Shown: positions 1 to 13,489, counted from the stretch's first letter. The stretch: DNA of 64,000 nucleotides from Dioscorea cayenensis subsp. rotundata (GCF_009730915.1 NC_052481.1:2418001-2482000), one strand, 5' to 3'. A program made the numbers and translations. The notes: generated by a model from the letters alone, not told the origin.

Positions 1-277
1 TGTTTGCAACCAAAAGCAAACTCATTCAAAGTCAAAAGAAAACAAACAAAGAACTAAAAACAAACACATTCAATCCATTAGACAAAAGAAGAAGAAAAAA
101 GATTACAAATGTTATACATCATCATGTTGACACGTTGTAGTTAATCTCTTCGAAGTTTCAAACATGAACTCTATACATACATTATACATACATACAACTG
201 AGAAAGAAATTAAGAATCAGATGAAAAGAATACAAAGTCTCAATTAATTCAATGACTTGTTATTGATTTGAATGAAT
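1..277 (-). other. 3' flank / 3' UTR of the kinesin gene
   Basis: AT-rich stretch immediately downstream of the kinesin stop codon on the minus strand. It most likely carries the 3' UTR. I see no coding region or clear poly(A) signal that would fix the transcript end. Confidence 0.4.
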
Positions 278-3200
278 TCATTTTCCATTCTTCCAGCTGA
301 AAGATCTCCGGTGAGTTAACTGCGGCGCGAAACTAAGACCGAACATCTCTTTCAGTGCATGTTCCGGCTCTAAAAGACCGATAAGTTTCGCGACAATTGC
401 CGCACTCTCTTTAACATGTTCAATGTTATTAGTTTCAGACCATAATTTTTTGGCTAACTGCAGTCTCCTCCTTTTTGATTCCAGCGAAATTCCCCATTTT
501 GAGTACAATTCTTCTCTTTCCATAGTTGTCATTCTTTTCTGCATTTGCCGACTTAGCATCTCCCTTTCCCGACGAATATTTTTCAGGCTGTTCATCATCG
601 AATTTCAATTATAAGTACACACTTAATTCCTTCTGATTTTTTTTTTTTAATTATCATGTATTGCATTTAATGAAACAGTAATTGATGTACCTTGATGCAA
701 GTGTGATCTGCTGCTTATTGTCAGTTGATGTGTTGTTGTTGTAGTTGATTGTGTTCTTCAGAAATGAAAGCCTTCTTTGTTCAACTTCCAAGTAGATCGA
801 ATCTGCTGGATCGCCTTTAAATAGTAAGAAGAAGTAAGTCCTGTGAATCAATGAAACATGGCAAGCATGCCAAAGTTCTATTATCTCTTGTTGTTTCTTT
901 TCAAATTCAATCGGCCATCGAGAAGGCGATTCACAAGGACTAATCACCGCTTGTAAGCAAACATCTCTCACCGTTTTCTTCATTCCAATGTCTTCGCTAA
1001 TCGTTCTTTCTTTTTCCTACAACAAAAAATAGAGAATACGAATTAGATTAATGTTGCAATTCATATAAAGTAATGATCTAATAATGTACCTGACAATGAA
1101 TTTGAGCCATTGCTTTGAGACTATCAACGAATCCGGAGATGCTTGTTAAATCTTCTTCAGAAACAGTCTTTGGAATTTCATTATATTTGCTCTTGGGTTC
1201 TTGAAAATTTTCAAGCTCAATATTGAATTCTAATGCACTCTGTCTTCTTTCTTTCACATATGGACTTGGTTCTATTTTGTCGATAAATGTTGGAGAATTT
1301 GAGCAGCTATTATTCATCAATTTTGCTCTGCAACTCATACTTCTACTTAGTACCATAGTTGTTGATTTCACTGGAGGTACTTCTTCTTCATTTGTTTTCA
1401 GATTCTTCAACTCTTCAAATGGTGATGATTCATTAACTTTTTCAATCAAATACTGACCTTGATCTCGAACTTGAACTTGAACTTCTTGTTGTTGCTCAAT
1501 TTCAGTAAAATCAACACTTCTCAGAGGCACTAAGAATTCAGTTTCATCTGTTAACAAGAGATTGATTCTCTTGTTGTCTTCCATTTCAATGCACTGAACT
1601 TCCTTACAAAGCTCGTCAAAATCTCCGTATTCGTCTCGAGATTTCTTCTTTGTTTTTTGATGATCATCATGAACAAGTTCAGCATTGTACTTTGAAGATA
1701 CTGAATGCACTTCTTCTTCTTCTTCTTGTGTTTTTGATTGCTCTAACTGAATCTCTTTGCAGTTTTGGCTCCCAAATGATGACTCAAAACTAATGACACT
1801 GAAATCTTGGCTTTGATGTCCCATACCTGAATTTTCAGAGATCGAAATCACATCATCGTATGTGTTTTGTGCATTTGATGTCGAGTGTTGGCTAACTTGA
1901 TCCTACATTGGCACAGATTATAGTAAACATACAAAAGAAATGAAAAAAAAAATCTGTCATAATTTAAGCAGAATGAGTACCCAATCTCTTGTTGCTAGAA
2001 GCATTTCATCGAGTCGAGACTGAGCAAGATCTCGCTGCTCAATCAACTGTTTTATCTCCTTCTCCATCTAAAACCATACGAAAAATAAACATCACACTAG
2101 ACTTTGAACAATAGAAACATTGCTTATTTATTAATTTTTTTAATTACCTTTGTGATCCTAGCATCTCTTTCTTTAATCGCTTCGGAATGATGTGAAGATT
2201 TGGGAGCTGAATTCGGAGAACGAAGCTCACTTTCTAATCTTGCAAGCTCTTTCTGCAAATGCCGAACCAATGCTTTATCAGACATAACTACATTGACTTG
2301 TGCACTTGTTGCAACCTCCTTTGCACAAGTAGCAAATAGTAATGTGTTTCGGGATTGCTCGATGTGGCTTCGCGCCGGACTCATAGTGCAAATGATGGCG
2401 GTTCGACCATTACCGCCTAATGATGATTGCAATATGCGTGTTAGCTTTGAATCTCGATATGGTATGTGCCCGTTTCGTCCCTTACTTCATTCACCCAATA
2501 AAACAGTAATTTTAGTATGCAATGCATTACATCAAATGCTAGATAGACCAAAAGTTCAGCTTAATCGAACAACCTTAGTTTCCGAATTACAGTTCCAAGT
2601 GTCAACAAGCTTCTGTTTATATGGCAACCTTCTTTAAGTCTAGTGCCAGCAGATAAAGCCTGAGATGCACGCTCACTTCCCGCAAGATCGACAAAATTCT
2701 GCAGAATTTAATCCAATTTTTTCTTTAAATCACATTATATTCGATCGATAAAAATGACTCGTAACTAATATTGATAATAATTACCACACTCGCTGCAAGA
2801 CTACTGAAGTTCTCTCCGCCGAAAAATTGCCTTGCAGTACTTTCAATTGTCTGCAGAAATCCATCAACAAAATTATCATCTGTTTAATCTATGATTAAAT
2901 TAATTTGTTCGATCGATTATGACATACGAGTCTGAGTATTTGATGAGATCTTGAGCTCATTTCATTCAATGATGTCTCTCCAATTTGTCTTTGAGCTGAA
3001 ACAAAGTTTTAACAACTAAGAATGGCAACAAAATTCAACTTCATTTCAGTAATAATTAAACAACTCCTCCTCGCATTGCACCTTCACAAACCGAAAGCAA
3101 TTCCTTGAGATGTTCCCGGTCTCGTAATGTTTCTTCAGTAAGTTTATCGACAATTGTTCCTCTCTAGAAACAAAAAAACTCACAATTTTAACCACAAATT

Positions 3201-4004
3201 GATCACTGAAAACATAAATCAAGTTAACTTTTAATTTATTTAATACCTCTGGATCATCGAGCAATCTCAATGGACTAGGATCACTGCTTAGCAAATCTCT
3301 TACAGCTTCATTATAAATCTCAATAGCCGAAAATTTCATGACGAATTCCCGTTCTTCATGCTACAATCAAAACAATCATATGAAACAAAGAAATGACAGT
3401 AAAATAACCAAATAAATTTCAGTAGCTAACCTTCTCAATGTAGTCATATATATCTGAAACACTGTACTCTGTTATTCCGGTCATTGTATATGTTTTTCCA
3501 CTGCTTGTTTGCCCATATGCAAATATACTTGCTGAGAAAAAAAAAAACATTAGACATAAAAACAAGCATTTATAGAGATCGAAAAAAATGGTGAATCGAT
3601 ATAAAGGAGAGAAGAAGACACTCACAATTGATACCATTAATAACCGAAAGAACAACACCTTTTGCGGCATCTTCATACACTTGCCTAGTTGTGCATTCTT
3701 GTCCAAACACTCTATCTATTTAATCCAATAACAAGAAATGAATGACATGCAAATTAGATTGAAGAAATGAAGAAGAGACATACATACCAAAAGAATAGGT
3801 AGACGGTGGCAAAGTTCGATCGGAAATGCCATTTCGATGAATAATGGATGTGTTATTGATACATTCCCAATCGACAGGATCGTTTCGAGAGATTTCTATC
3901 GAGTTAAGAGGTCTAACTCTCACCGAAACCAGAATTCTCTCTTCGTCTCCAACTCCGGCCATCTTCTCCCATTTTGCAAGCTCATCTTCTCCAATGGCCC
4001 CCAT
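278..4004 (-). CDS. Kinesin-7 motor protein with NACK-type C-terminal domain (DUF3490)
   Basis: Thirteen coding exons, 911 aa: 4004-3788, 3715-3626, 3531-3431, 3360-3247, 3163-3082, 2995-2928, 2850-2785, 2698-2574, 2484-2148, 2067-1981, 1902-1090, 1016-691, 587-278; all junctions keep frame. The ATG starts [15 protein letters not shown]; an in-frame GTG three codons upstream is not used. The motor domain comes first (about 30-350): P-loop GQTSSGKT, switch I NEMSSRSH, switch II DLAGSE and the [11 protein letters not shown] segment are intact, so it should be an active microtubule motor. A neck/coiled-coil region and a low-complexity acidic middle follow. The last 200 residues match the plant kinesin-7 C-terminal domain ([19 protein letters not shown], then KEMFGLSF near the end). 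Relatives include NACK1/HINKEL, which drives cytokinesis through a MAP kinase cascade, but the N-terminus is closer to the Arabidopsis At3g51150/At5g66310 type. The acceptor of exon 9 is weak but required by the conserved [17 protein letters not shown]. Confidence 0.93.
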
Positions 4005-4023
4005 TTTTTTCACACCTAACTAA

Positions 4024-4358
4024 CTACATTCACAACATGGAATTAATCAATCAATGAATTTATCCTTCTTCAAACAAGAAAGAAAAACATCACATGGACT
4101 ATGATTGGTCTTGTGATTAAACAAATCCAAGAACAACAAACAAAACAATAAGAATTCATATTCTTTGAATATTAAACTATCTAATCTACAGAACAAGAAC
4201 ATGCTCTCCTTCTTCTAATCTTCTTCTTCTTCTTCTTCTTAGCATTTTCTTCTCAAAGACATAAACAAATAGGAAAAATACAACTTTTGGGTTGGATTTT
4301 TCTTCATGGCATTATATTAAATAAAAAAAAAAAATCCAAAACAGAATGAATGCATTAC
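4024..4358 (-). other. Probable 5' UTR intron of the kinesin gene
   Basis: On the minus strand a donor AAG|GTAATG lies at 4359/4358 and an acceptor ATGTAG ends at 4024, about 20 nt upstream of the ATG. The region between is AT-rich and non-coding. This is inferred from splice-site matches only; a transcript would be needed to confirm it. Confidence 0.45.
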
Positions 4359-4395
4359 CTTACTTGTTTTTGATACTTGAGCAGTGAGAATTCAT

Positions 4396-4475
4396 TAGAA
4401 AAGAGAAGAGAAGAGAAGAGAAAAGAGAAATAATATCAACTCTTCTCCTTCTCCTTCTCCTCCTCTTTCTCCTCT
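4396..4475 (-). repeat. Purine/pyrimidine microsatellite in the kinesin leader
   Basis: A run of AGAAG-type repeats is followed after a short spacer by CTTCTC-type repeats, so the two halves are roughly complementary and could fold back. It lies in the presumed 5' leader of the kinesin transcript. Plant leaders often contain such CT-rich tracts. Confidence 0.5.
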
Positions 4476-4707
4476 GTGTCTATTGATATCTATAACTTTG
4501 AACATTTGAAGGTGGATCTAGTTCTCAAGATGATAACTAACACACCAGTTTTCCAATTTAATGCATCATGACAGAGAGGAGTGGAGGATATAAATAAAAT
4601 TAGAAATAGAGAGAGGGAGGGAGAGAGGAGAAAAAATATTTTAAAAAAGAGGGAGTGAGAATATCAACTGCTTTTTTAAGGGGGTGACAAAGAAGGAAGG
4701 TTGTCAT

Positions 4708-4717
4708 GGCGCGAAAA
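4708..4717 (-). promoter_or_regulatory. E2F-like site upstream of the kinesin gene
   Basis: GGCGCGAAAA on the plus strand reads TTTTCGCGCC on the gene strand, an exact fit to the plant E2F consensus TTTSSCGC. It lies about 700 bp upstream of the ATG, beyond the leader intron. Such a site would fit expression in dividing cells. No mitosis-specific activator core (AACGG) was found in the flanking kilobase. One short match, so tentative. Confidence 0.35.
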
Positions 4718-4759
4718 CTGTCGGTTGTTGGTTGGAGCAAAATAAACTAGTTTTTCTTC

Positions 4760-6215
4760 TTCTTTTACATTTTTTTTTTTCTGAATGAATGAATGAATGG
4801 TATGGTTTGGATTTGAATTATATGATATATACATCAATTAATGAATGATTTAATGAATGAATGAAATTCCACCTCCTCATTTGAAAAAATGGGATGATGT
4901 GGAAAGGAAAGACATTTATTAGATTGTCAAAGTTTTGGACCACCATTGCATGTGATGTGTGTGACCATGCCATCTTCTTCAATGTGTATGTTTATTTTGT
5001 ATTTTGTTTGTATATAACATTGTCATTATATATGTTTCATAAGTAATGCATTGGAGATTATGCTTTTAACTTTTTTTTAACTCTGTAAAATTGAAGTTGG
5101 AGGTCTCAATCTTTACAACAAATGATGCCACCATTTCTATATATAGTTCATAGCATTGAGACCAATTCTAGAACAGACTAAAGTGTTTTCTTCTTCAGTA
5201 TTAGTGTCTTCTTTTAGTTTATTATCACTAGCTATCTCTTTCTTGCTTATTTTATTCAGCCTCTCTTTTATTTACGGTGTAATTTACCACCCTATTTTGT
5301 ATTTAGTTTTAATTACTTGTGTTATATATATATATATATATATATATAGGCAACCTTTCTTGGTTTATTAAACAAAGTATTTTTATTAAATAATAATGAT
5401 GATAATAAAATAACTTTTTGTTTGTAAAAATGATGGTTGTGTTTGTTAGTGTAGGAATAAGAATTTGATTTGCATTATCATATGAAGATGAGTGAGACAT
5501 GAGTATATAACATATTATGGTTATTATTATTGTACGTAAAGGTATCTGAATTTGACTTGTAATATTTTATAGAACTTGCCATCATTTTAATTTATGAAGA
5601 AATTACTTGATTAAATTTAATTTATCTCATCAATCAATGCTTGTTATGAGCTTCCAATATTATATAGAAATTGATTTTTTATTTATAATTAATTTAAAAT
5701 TTTAAATTATCATATTTTTCACAAAAAAAAAAAAAGTGTCAATGGCCATTGTGTTTTTATTGTTTTACAAAATTATATAAATTTTATTTTTATAAATGAA
5801 TTGCACATAATAAATACTCAAATGGTCTTTTTTTTGTGGAAAATATCTTCAATTCTTTTTGTTTTTTTGGGGGAAACAAAGTTGAATGAGTCTAAAGCTT
5901 AAATTAGGAGTAAAGATAGCACAAAACTAGTATTGGATGGAAGTCTCCTAACCTCTAATTAGGTTACTGATTTTGGCTTTTTGTTTTAATTTTTTGTCAA
6001 GTTAGTTGAAGGTTAATCCATAGCTTTCTTTTAATTAACCTTCTCAATTTGGAGGCTAACTTAATTGACAACCTATCAACAAGTTGTTAATGGAGAGATC
6101 ATTTCCATCTTTAGTTTAGGTGCAACAGATAAGATACTGACTAGTTAATACCTCCCAAATTAATAACTATTCTTTTAATTTATTTAATTTATTTATTTTA
6201 CTTTTATTTTATTTT
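4760..6215. other. AT-rich intergenic DNA
   Basis: Spacer between the kinesin promoter and the endoglucanase. It holds a (TA)n microsatellite near 5322-5349 and runs of A and T. The short ORFs here show no family match and look like chance. Confidence 0.6.
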
Positions 6216-6700
6216 ATAACTAAATTTAACTCAAGAAAAACAAATATAATCGTTGCATGTTGCATATGTCGTTATAAGCCGCCTAATATAAGACGAGTTA
6301 TAGCGGGCAATTCCACACATAGACGGAGTATGTTTGTTACCATTTGGAATTTATTTATTTTTTTAATAAATAAATTTAACTAATTATGAATTAATTTAAA
6401 AAAATATATTAGTTGCATTTGTAATGTATAAGTGGCCCCGTATATGATAAGTCAAAGCGGACAATTCATGATGTACACCGGGTTGGGTTTTTTGTTTTAT
6501 TTAATAAATAAATTTAACTAACAATGAATTTATTGAAAAAATAAAAATAGTCGTTACGGCTACCAAGTGGAGAACAACTTGAAGTGGGCAATTCCTCACA
6601 CAAACTTAGTCGGAATATTACAATTTAAATTTTTATTTTTATTTAATAAATAAATTTAACTACTTATGAATTTATTCAAAAAAAAAAACAAATATAGTTA
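6216..6700. repeat. Diverged tandem repeat, about 140-bp unit, four copies
   Basis: The core TAAATTTAACT, preceded in three copies by TTAATAAA and followed by ATGAATT-like sequence, recurs at about 6221, 6371, 6509 and 6651 (spacings 150, 138, 142). Between the cores lie related segments containing GTTGCAT or GTTACGG and GGGCAATTCC or GGACAATTC. The copies are well diverged, so the array is old. Confidence 0.65.
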
Positions 6701-7344
6701 TCTAGAAGATTATTATTTAATATAATTGTATTTTAACATAAATGAAATTTTTAATAAAAATTTGATATTTTTATTTTTAAAACTAATTTGTTTGTTAGGT
6801 ATACACTTGAAACAAAGAACATGATGTCTTTATCATCTTCCTCTCTTTTCATTTATTATTATTATTATTATTAACAAATCAAGTACTAATCTTTGATTTG
6901 AATGTTTGATGTGGAGTTCGATGAATTAAATAAATGCCAAAAAATAAAGATATTAATGGCATGTGACCATGACATGAACCTCTTTGTTGGATGGAGAACA
7001 TCAATGATCATTAGACAATAATCACAATTCTTAATTGGAATCTAACTTTTTTGATCCTCCTTTTCTTTGTCTTCTTTTTTGTTTAGAAGTTTCTTTAAGA
7101 TTAAAAATCAAGTTGAACTTTAGATTTAAAATTTTATGAAAAAAAAAATGTAGAAAAAGATATATACTTACTCAAGCACAAAAGTGATTACAAATAATGA
7201 CAATCAAACAAATTTTGCATATTATGCAAGAAAATTTCAAACAAATCCAAACTCTTGTATTTTATGTGTATGGTAGGGTTGCAATGCCACACTCTTTCAC
7301 ACTATCCTATTTACACTCCAAGCAAAACATAGGTACTATAATAT
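6700..7344. other. AT-rich spacer, includes 3' flank of the GH9 gene
   Basis: Contains a TTA-type microsatellite near 6853-6872. The part next to 7344 is probably the 3' UTR of the minus-strand endoglucanase. No gene seen. Confidence 0.5.
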
Positions 7345-10300
7345 TCATGCATTCAAATTAGGGTTGGCAACAAAATAAGCAAGGGCACCAACCAAAGGTG
7401 CATTGATATAAGTAGTAGGTTCCGATTTCCGAAAATCGGCTCGATCATCTTCATAAACATCATCTTCCCCGGGACCTCCGACGACAGCTCCGATCAAAGG
7501 GTTAGGGTTTGGATTGGAAGAGTTGTAGTAGATTGAGCCTTCTTTACATGCAATGAACTTTGGGTGGCTAGATTTTGATGGCAATGATGATCCTCTATGG
7601 TGAATTCTTTGCGGATATTTTTCTCCGTATCCAACCATGTATGACATTTTCATAGGGTTATCCCCTAATAAATAATCAATCTGGCAAATCAAACAATCAA
7701 ACCAATAATTATTAAATCATAGTATCGATCGCACAATATTCTTAAATGATTTTTGTTTAACTTTTAATGCATAATTGATTTACGAATATTCTCTTTGATC
7801 GTAGTTTTTTAATATAACTAGAATATTTTGTGCATGAATACTACTTATATATTACTATAGAAGAATTAATGAAATACCTTTTTACTACTATTATTTATAA
7901 ATTAATTGATGTGAGACTATTATTTTTTTTAAAAAAAAAATTTAAAAAATACCTGTTTTTTCGCCTGAAGGCGAAGGGAAGTAGGACCAACGGAAATGCT
8001 TCCACAATTAACAATTTGTGAAGTTTTTTCAAGATAATTCGCATAAGTGAGCAAGAGAAATGCGATCGTTGTAACATGTTGCATGTTACTACCGCCCGGT
8101 TTATATATAAGTCCGCCGGGCGTGTACTGTATATGCGAGGCCGATGATTCGGGTACCAAAGTGCACATGAAACTGTCTGCAGAAGCTTTGTATGACTCCA
8201 AAGAGTACTCTTGAGCTTCAAGAAACTCCTGAATTTGCAATTATTATGTATGAGTTGAGTTTTGATGTTTAATTTATAAGTGGAGATCAAGTGAGTTACA
8301 TGTAAAAAATTAAAGGAAATGAGAGGGTGACCTTTGAAACAAGGACATTTAGGCCAGCATGTTTGTTGTCCCAACCAAACTCATTTATATTGTCATCAGC
8401 TCCAAGAGTTTTTCCATTGTCTTGAATGTAAGTCAAGAATGAAGCATCTTGTGAGGCTCTTCTTAGCCATGCTGCACCCCAAAGTAACTCATCCTGTTTT
8501 CCAAAGAGGAAAATGAAATGTTTAAGTGGGGATTTATGTTTGTTTATGGGCTCAATTTTTAAATAAAAAATAAAAAAATATATATCATAGTCAAGATGTA
8601 TACGTTTTTTGTTTTGTATTAACTGGGACGTTTTGCACACCAAATATTAAAATTGACATTAAAACTCTTAAAATCTAATAAAAAATTTATGATAAAATAA
8701 TTTTATTCTTGTTATAGTAATTCACTCATATTAATATACATCAAAAAACATAAATTAGGAATAAAAAAAAAAGATATTTAATGCTTTTAGAACTGATAAA
8801 TAATTTGAAAAAAAAAAAATTCAAATGTGACTATTAATATGAAACCAAGGGAAAGAGTAATTTGTGGGTGTTTTAATTACAAAATTGAACATGGTTTAAA
8901 TTTTAAACTTATCATCATAATGCATTGATATGGCAATTAAAATTGATCTTTGGTATTTAGATTTTTTTTCTTAAATAAAATAATATAATTCAAAACTTTA
9001 TTTTTTATTTTAATATTTGTTCACGAAGAAACAATGAAACACCTAAATGAAAGCCCATCCCCACACTTTTATCATCTTCTTCCTAATTAACCACGGTAAC
9101 CACCTCATTATAATTATTTGAAATTCATTATAATAACAGTGCCAAACCATTATATTGTTTCCTATTGGGTTAGTGTGATGTTTTTTGAGGTGTAATTTAA
9201 ACCTATCAAAATACTGTATATCCCAATTTTTTTACTGTACTACTATGTATAAACATAATAAAACTATACATGTGAATGATCATGACTGTTGATTTCCATA
9301 AAAAAATATGCATAAATATAAAATTAATGCTCAACACTATGTAATGCTCATAAACCAAGGTGTTATTGGCAGCTTTTTATTTCTATGAAATAAAATTATA
9401 AAAATATATTTATATATACAGGAATATATATAGTATAATAATTTTTTTTAATAAATTTTGTAGCCAATGACTTCAAAACAAAGTCCGTGAGAAGATGGGC
9501 CACAAACGCAAAGAATAGATTCATGCTAACCTTTTGTCCTTTGCGGTGGACTATCTAATTACCATCAATTTTTCTCCCTAAATAAATAATTTTCTTAAAA
9601 AAAAATCTTACTATTATACATCGGATTCTCTTTTCTATATATATATATATATATATATTCTATAACAAATAAATTAAAAAACAAAAACACTTTACATCTA
9701 TATATACATATAATTATGCAATTACCACCTAGAAAAATATTTTATTTCCCTTGTAAATAAAAAAAGTCGAATATTTAAACCCTTTTTAACTCAAAATTTG
9801 AGACTTTGATGATATGAATTTTTATAAATAATAAATTATTAATTATATTTTTAAAAAAAAAGAATGAATGAGGGGCTTGCCTGATAACCATCGAAGTCAC
9901 AATAGAAAGGGCAAACACCAGCTCTAATTCCAGCATCATCACTGTAAGCACCTTTATAATCATCCGCAAATTTAAACACTCGGACAGCATTTTGTAGCAA
10001 TGTGACTGAGTACTCATTGTCTAGTGATCGGAAAACCATCGATGCCGCCGCCAATGCCGCTGCCGTTTCTCCGGCGATATCCGATCCCGGTTTCTCTTCA
10101 CTCACCATGTACACGGTTCTTGCCGTGTCCATGTCCTCCGGTCTCTCCCAACAATTATGGTCTTTTATCGGATCCCCGACCTTCATATATATATATATAT
10201 ATACATTATATATGTATACATTGTTAATTTTCATATTAATTAATTAATTAATTATAAATAAATATGGGCAAATTACAAATCCTAACTTTTAAATAAAAAT

Positions 10301-11169
10301 TAAATTTTAATATATAATAAAAACTAAAAACTTTGTTTAATAAAACTATATATATATAAAAAAAAAATGTGATTTTTTCACCTTATTCAAAAAAAAAATA
10401 TATATATATATATATAACAAAAATGACAAGCACTATATATATTATCATATACGCATGATTCCGTGCACCCGAGAGATTTGAATGGCAAATTTATAACTCC
10501 GACTGATGAGACATTATATTATTTTATTTATAATAAATAAATTTTGATTTTTTTTATACAATGCAGATAATATTACTCAACGCACTAAATTTTCACCCAT
10601 ATTTAAAAAAAAAAATAAAAATTTTAAGAGATAATCACATTATAACTCGCCTATCTCAATAGACGGCAATTAAATATATAAATTATGTCAAATGAGATAG
10701 AATTACTGACCTGAACAAAAATTTTGCCGGGAAGAGAAACAGTTTTGAGAAGATAATCAGTGGCCCACCGGAGAGCGCCGGCGGCATTAAGAAGTTCACC
10801 GGAAGGCATAGAGTCACCAAATTCAATAACACTCCAAGCCAACATTGTAGTAGTAAAAGCCAAAGGGAAACCAAACTTAACATTATCACCAGCATCATAA
10901 TAGCCACCGGAGAGATCAACGCCGGCGGCGGAGCCATCAAAGACGGCAGAGTCACCACGCCAAGTCAGCCTCTGATTTGGTGGAAGGTGACCGGAACGTT
11001 GGCCCTCAAAGAAAAGTATAGACTTTGTAAGTGCATCATTGTAGTCATGAGAAGAAGATGATGAAACTAAGTGAGAAGTAGTGATTAGTACAATGAGTAC
11101 TAGAGCTAGTAGTGTTAATGGTTGGACTAGTGAACAAGAAAACAACAATGACCACTTCATTGTTGTCAT
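7345..11169 (-). CDS. Secreted GH9 endo-1,4-beta-glucanase (class B type)
   Basis: Five exons, 510 aa: 11169-10711, 10180-9881, 8493-8332, 8228-7953, 7680-7345, all in phase 0. It hydrolyses internal beta-1,4-glucan bonds and should act in the cell wall during expansion, abscission or remodelling. A signal peptide (hydrophobic [14 protein letters not shown], about residues 17-30) is followed directly by the GH9 catalytic domain: [18 protein letters not shown], the catalytic-Asp motif [29 protein letters not shown], the active-site histidine motif HHRGSS, and near the C-terminus the catalytic-Glu region [18 protein letters not shown]. There is no N-terminal membrane anchor (class A) and no CBM49 extension (class C), hence class B. 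Intron 2 uses a GC donor (CAG|GCAAGC at 9881/9880), required by the conserved Gly-Tyr-Gln-Asp-Glu junction. I cannot pick the exact orthologue. Confidence 0.94.
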
Positions 11170-11189
11170 TTGATAGATTGCTATTTGGT

Positions 11190-11207
11190 AGGGTTATAAC
11201 TTATAAG

Positions 11208-11239
<32 letters not shown>

Positions 11240-11245
11240 ATATAA
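11190..11245 (-). promoter_or_regulatory. TA-rich proximal promoter of the GH9 gene
   Basis: A (TA)n tract with TATATATA ends about 30-50 bp upstream of the start codon. It could hold the TATA box but is so close to the ATG that the leader would be very short. It may equally be just a microsatellite. Confidence 0.3.
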
Positions 11246-12615
11246 TGAAGTTTAGTATTTTTTATGAGAAAAAGGAAGAGAAATGAGAGGTCACAAGAGA
11301 GAAAAGGGATGGTGGAGAAGGAGGGGGGTGTTGTGGGGTAATGGTCTTACAAATGGAGGGAAAAGGAGGAGTTGAGAATAAGGTGCCGACAATGAATGAG
11401 AAGTGTGTCAGTTTAGAGTCACATGCATGGCTTGGCATGAGAGACGTGGGGTACTTTTTTTTTTTTCATTTTATTTTTTATTTATTTTTTTAGTTTTAGT
11501 TTTTATTTTTAATATTTGTTAGAATAAAATTACAGTAATAGTAATAAGACATTTGACTTCCTCACTCAAATAACATAATAAAAAATATAGATAAGTCACG
11601 CGTCATATACGAATGTGAGGTTTGATAACATGAATAAGTCTATGCAAAAAAAACTTATTATGATGTATTTTTTAATGTTATAATGATTTTGGTCCTTTTT
11701 GTTTTTTGTTATGTTTTTTTTTTATTTTTTTTTTTCCATTGTTATTTTTTTTCTCTTAATAAATTAGCTATTTTATATATTTTTTTAATAAAAAACTTAC
11801 ACAGAAAACCAAGTATCAATAAATTAAAAATTATTAGTGTTTGTGACTATTGTATATATATATATAATTATAGAATGAAAAATGGGAGGTCAAAATATAA
11901 GAGTGTGTAAATATATATTTATAATATTAGAATAAAAAAATGGGGGGTTTCTAATTTATATGATGAATGCATAGGAACAAAGGAAAGGACAATAAACAGA
12001 ATTTTATCATATGTAATGATACTGAGAGTCACAAACACAAACACACAGGCTTTTTCTTCCTTATCTCTGTTTCTTAAAAAAGTGAAGGTTATTTTGTCCT
12101 CTTGCTCCTCTTGGAAATTTAACTCAAAACAGTAAAGTGGGTGGTAATGGAAACAAGAAGGCAAAGAATCTAAAGAGGATTTTGCATCAACAGTTAAGAT
12201 AGAAACAAGAATAGGCTCTTCAGTTTCTCTTAACTTTACTCAACCGTTTTCCACCTCCACCTCCATCTCTTTGAATGCTCCTTTTTTTTTTTCTTTTTTT
12301 TTTCTTTTTGTGATTTATTATCAGAAGCTCTTTGCTTGTGAGAACCAAAAGTTCTTGATTCTTGACTTGAGTAAAGAGACTAACTAATCTGTACAAAAAT
12401 AAATTAAAAAGTTTCCATGCATGCATACCGTGTCACAACTAACTCTCCTTTTTTTTTTTTTTTAATCTTGTGTATGTTATACTTGAAAATTAAAAAAAAA
12501 ATGATGAGAAAATTTGTCTGTGTTCTTTAAATATTTCATGACTTAAAAAGGTTAAATAATAATAATAATAATAATGTTTCATTTCCATGAAATGAAGAAA
12601 ATCAATTAGTATCAA
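11246..12615. other. Intergenic DNA, no gene recognised
   Basis: GA-rich sequence at 11270-11380 is followed by AT-rich DNA with many homopolymer runs. The short ORFs carry no recognisable domain. Confidence 0.5.
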
Positions 12616-12619
12616 AAAG

Positions 12620-12925
12620 ACTCATGGCCTAACGGTATTTAACGTTTATGCGAAAAATAAATGTGAAACATTCAAAAGATCTTTAGTTGAAGACTCGTTG
12701 AAAACAATAATAGTAACGGAATATGGACTAATAGCCCAAACCTCTCGTCTCCAGTTGAGGGTTCAAGACTTGTTGAAAGCAATAATAGTAACGGATCACA
12801 GGTGTGAGTATGGACTAACAGCCCAAACCTCTCGTCTCCAGTTGAGGATGTATGGATTGGAGAATTATTTTTTAACTCGTACGTACACTCCTGTTATATA
12901 TAGTGCTTGTCGCTTTCAAATATAA
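12620..12925 (+). mobile_element. tRNA-derived SINE-like element with an internal tandem duplication
   Basis: A box A match (TGGCCTAACGG, from about 12624) is followed by box B-like sequence (GGTTCAAGACT at 12760-12770, and a decayed copy near 12670). The block with ACAATAATAGTAACGG and TAGCCCAAACCTCTCGTC occurs twice, about 90 bp apart, so the middle of the element is tandemly duplicated. The 3' end, TATATAGTGCTTGTCGCTTT, matches the end of a second copy at 25.4 kb that ends in a poly(A) tract. The two copies define one dispersed family. It is not a gene. Confidence 0.65.
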
Positions 12926-13489
12926 AACATAAGTTAGTTGATGGTGAAAATAAATGGATCAATGAATGAAGATGATATCCAAGTTGTACAGGTTCTTAGA
13001 TTTTGTTTGTTTTGTTTTTGTAATAATGGATGACAATGAAATCTTGCATAAAGAGAGGTTAATGTGGTGTGGTGGAAATGAGAATAATTTTATACATGTG
13101 ATGGGTTGAAAACAATGAGGAATGAATGGAAGGAAATTGAGGGACATCAAGGATTAATAATAATGAGTACCAAGATTGATTATTTCATAAAGGTACAAGG
13201 ACATGATGAATAAATATTATATTTTATGTATTGTGGATGCTCATGGCCTACACTAACATGCAGTTAATGCATTAGAAAATGACTTATTTAGCATAACATG
13301 AATGGAGTGGATAACAAATAGGTACATTTTTTTTAAAAAAAATTACAAAGTTAATTCTAATACTCACTCAAAAATAAAAAATAAAAATAAAAATTGGATT
13401 TGCGACACAAGTTGAAAGAAAATTTGGTGAGGATTTTTGCTTATATAACAAAGTGGGCAAACTGTATAAAAAATGTGCACAAAATTAAT

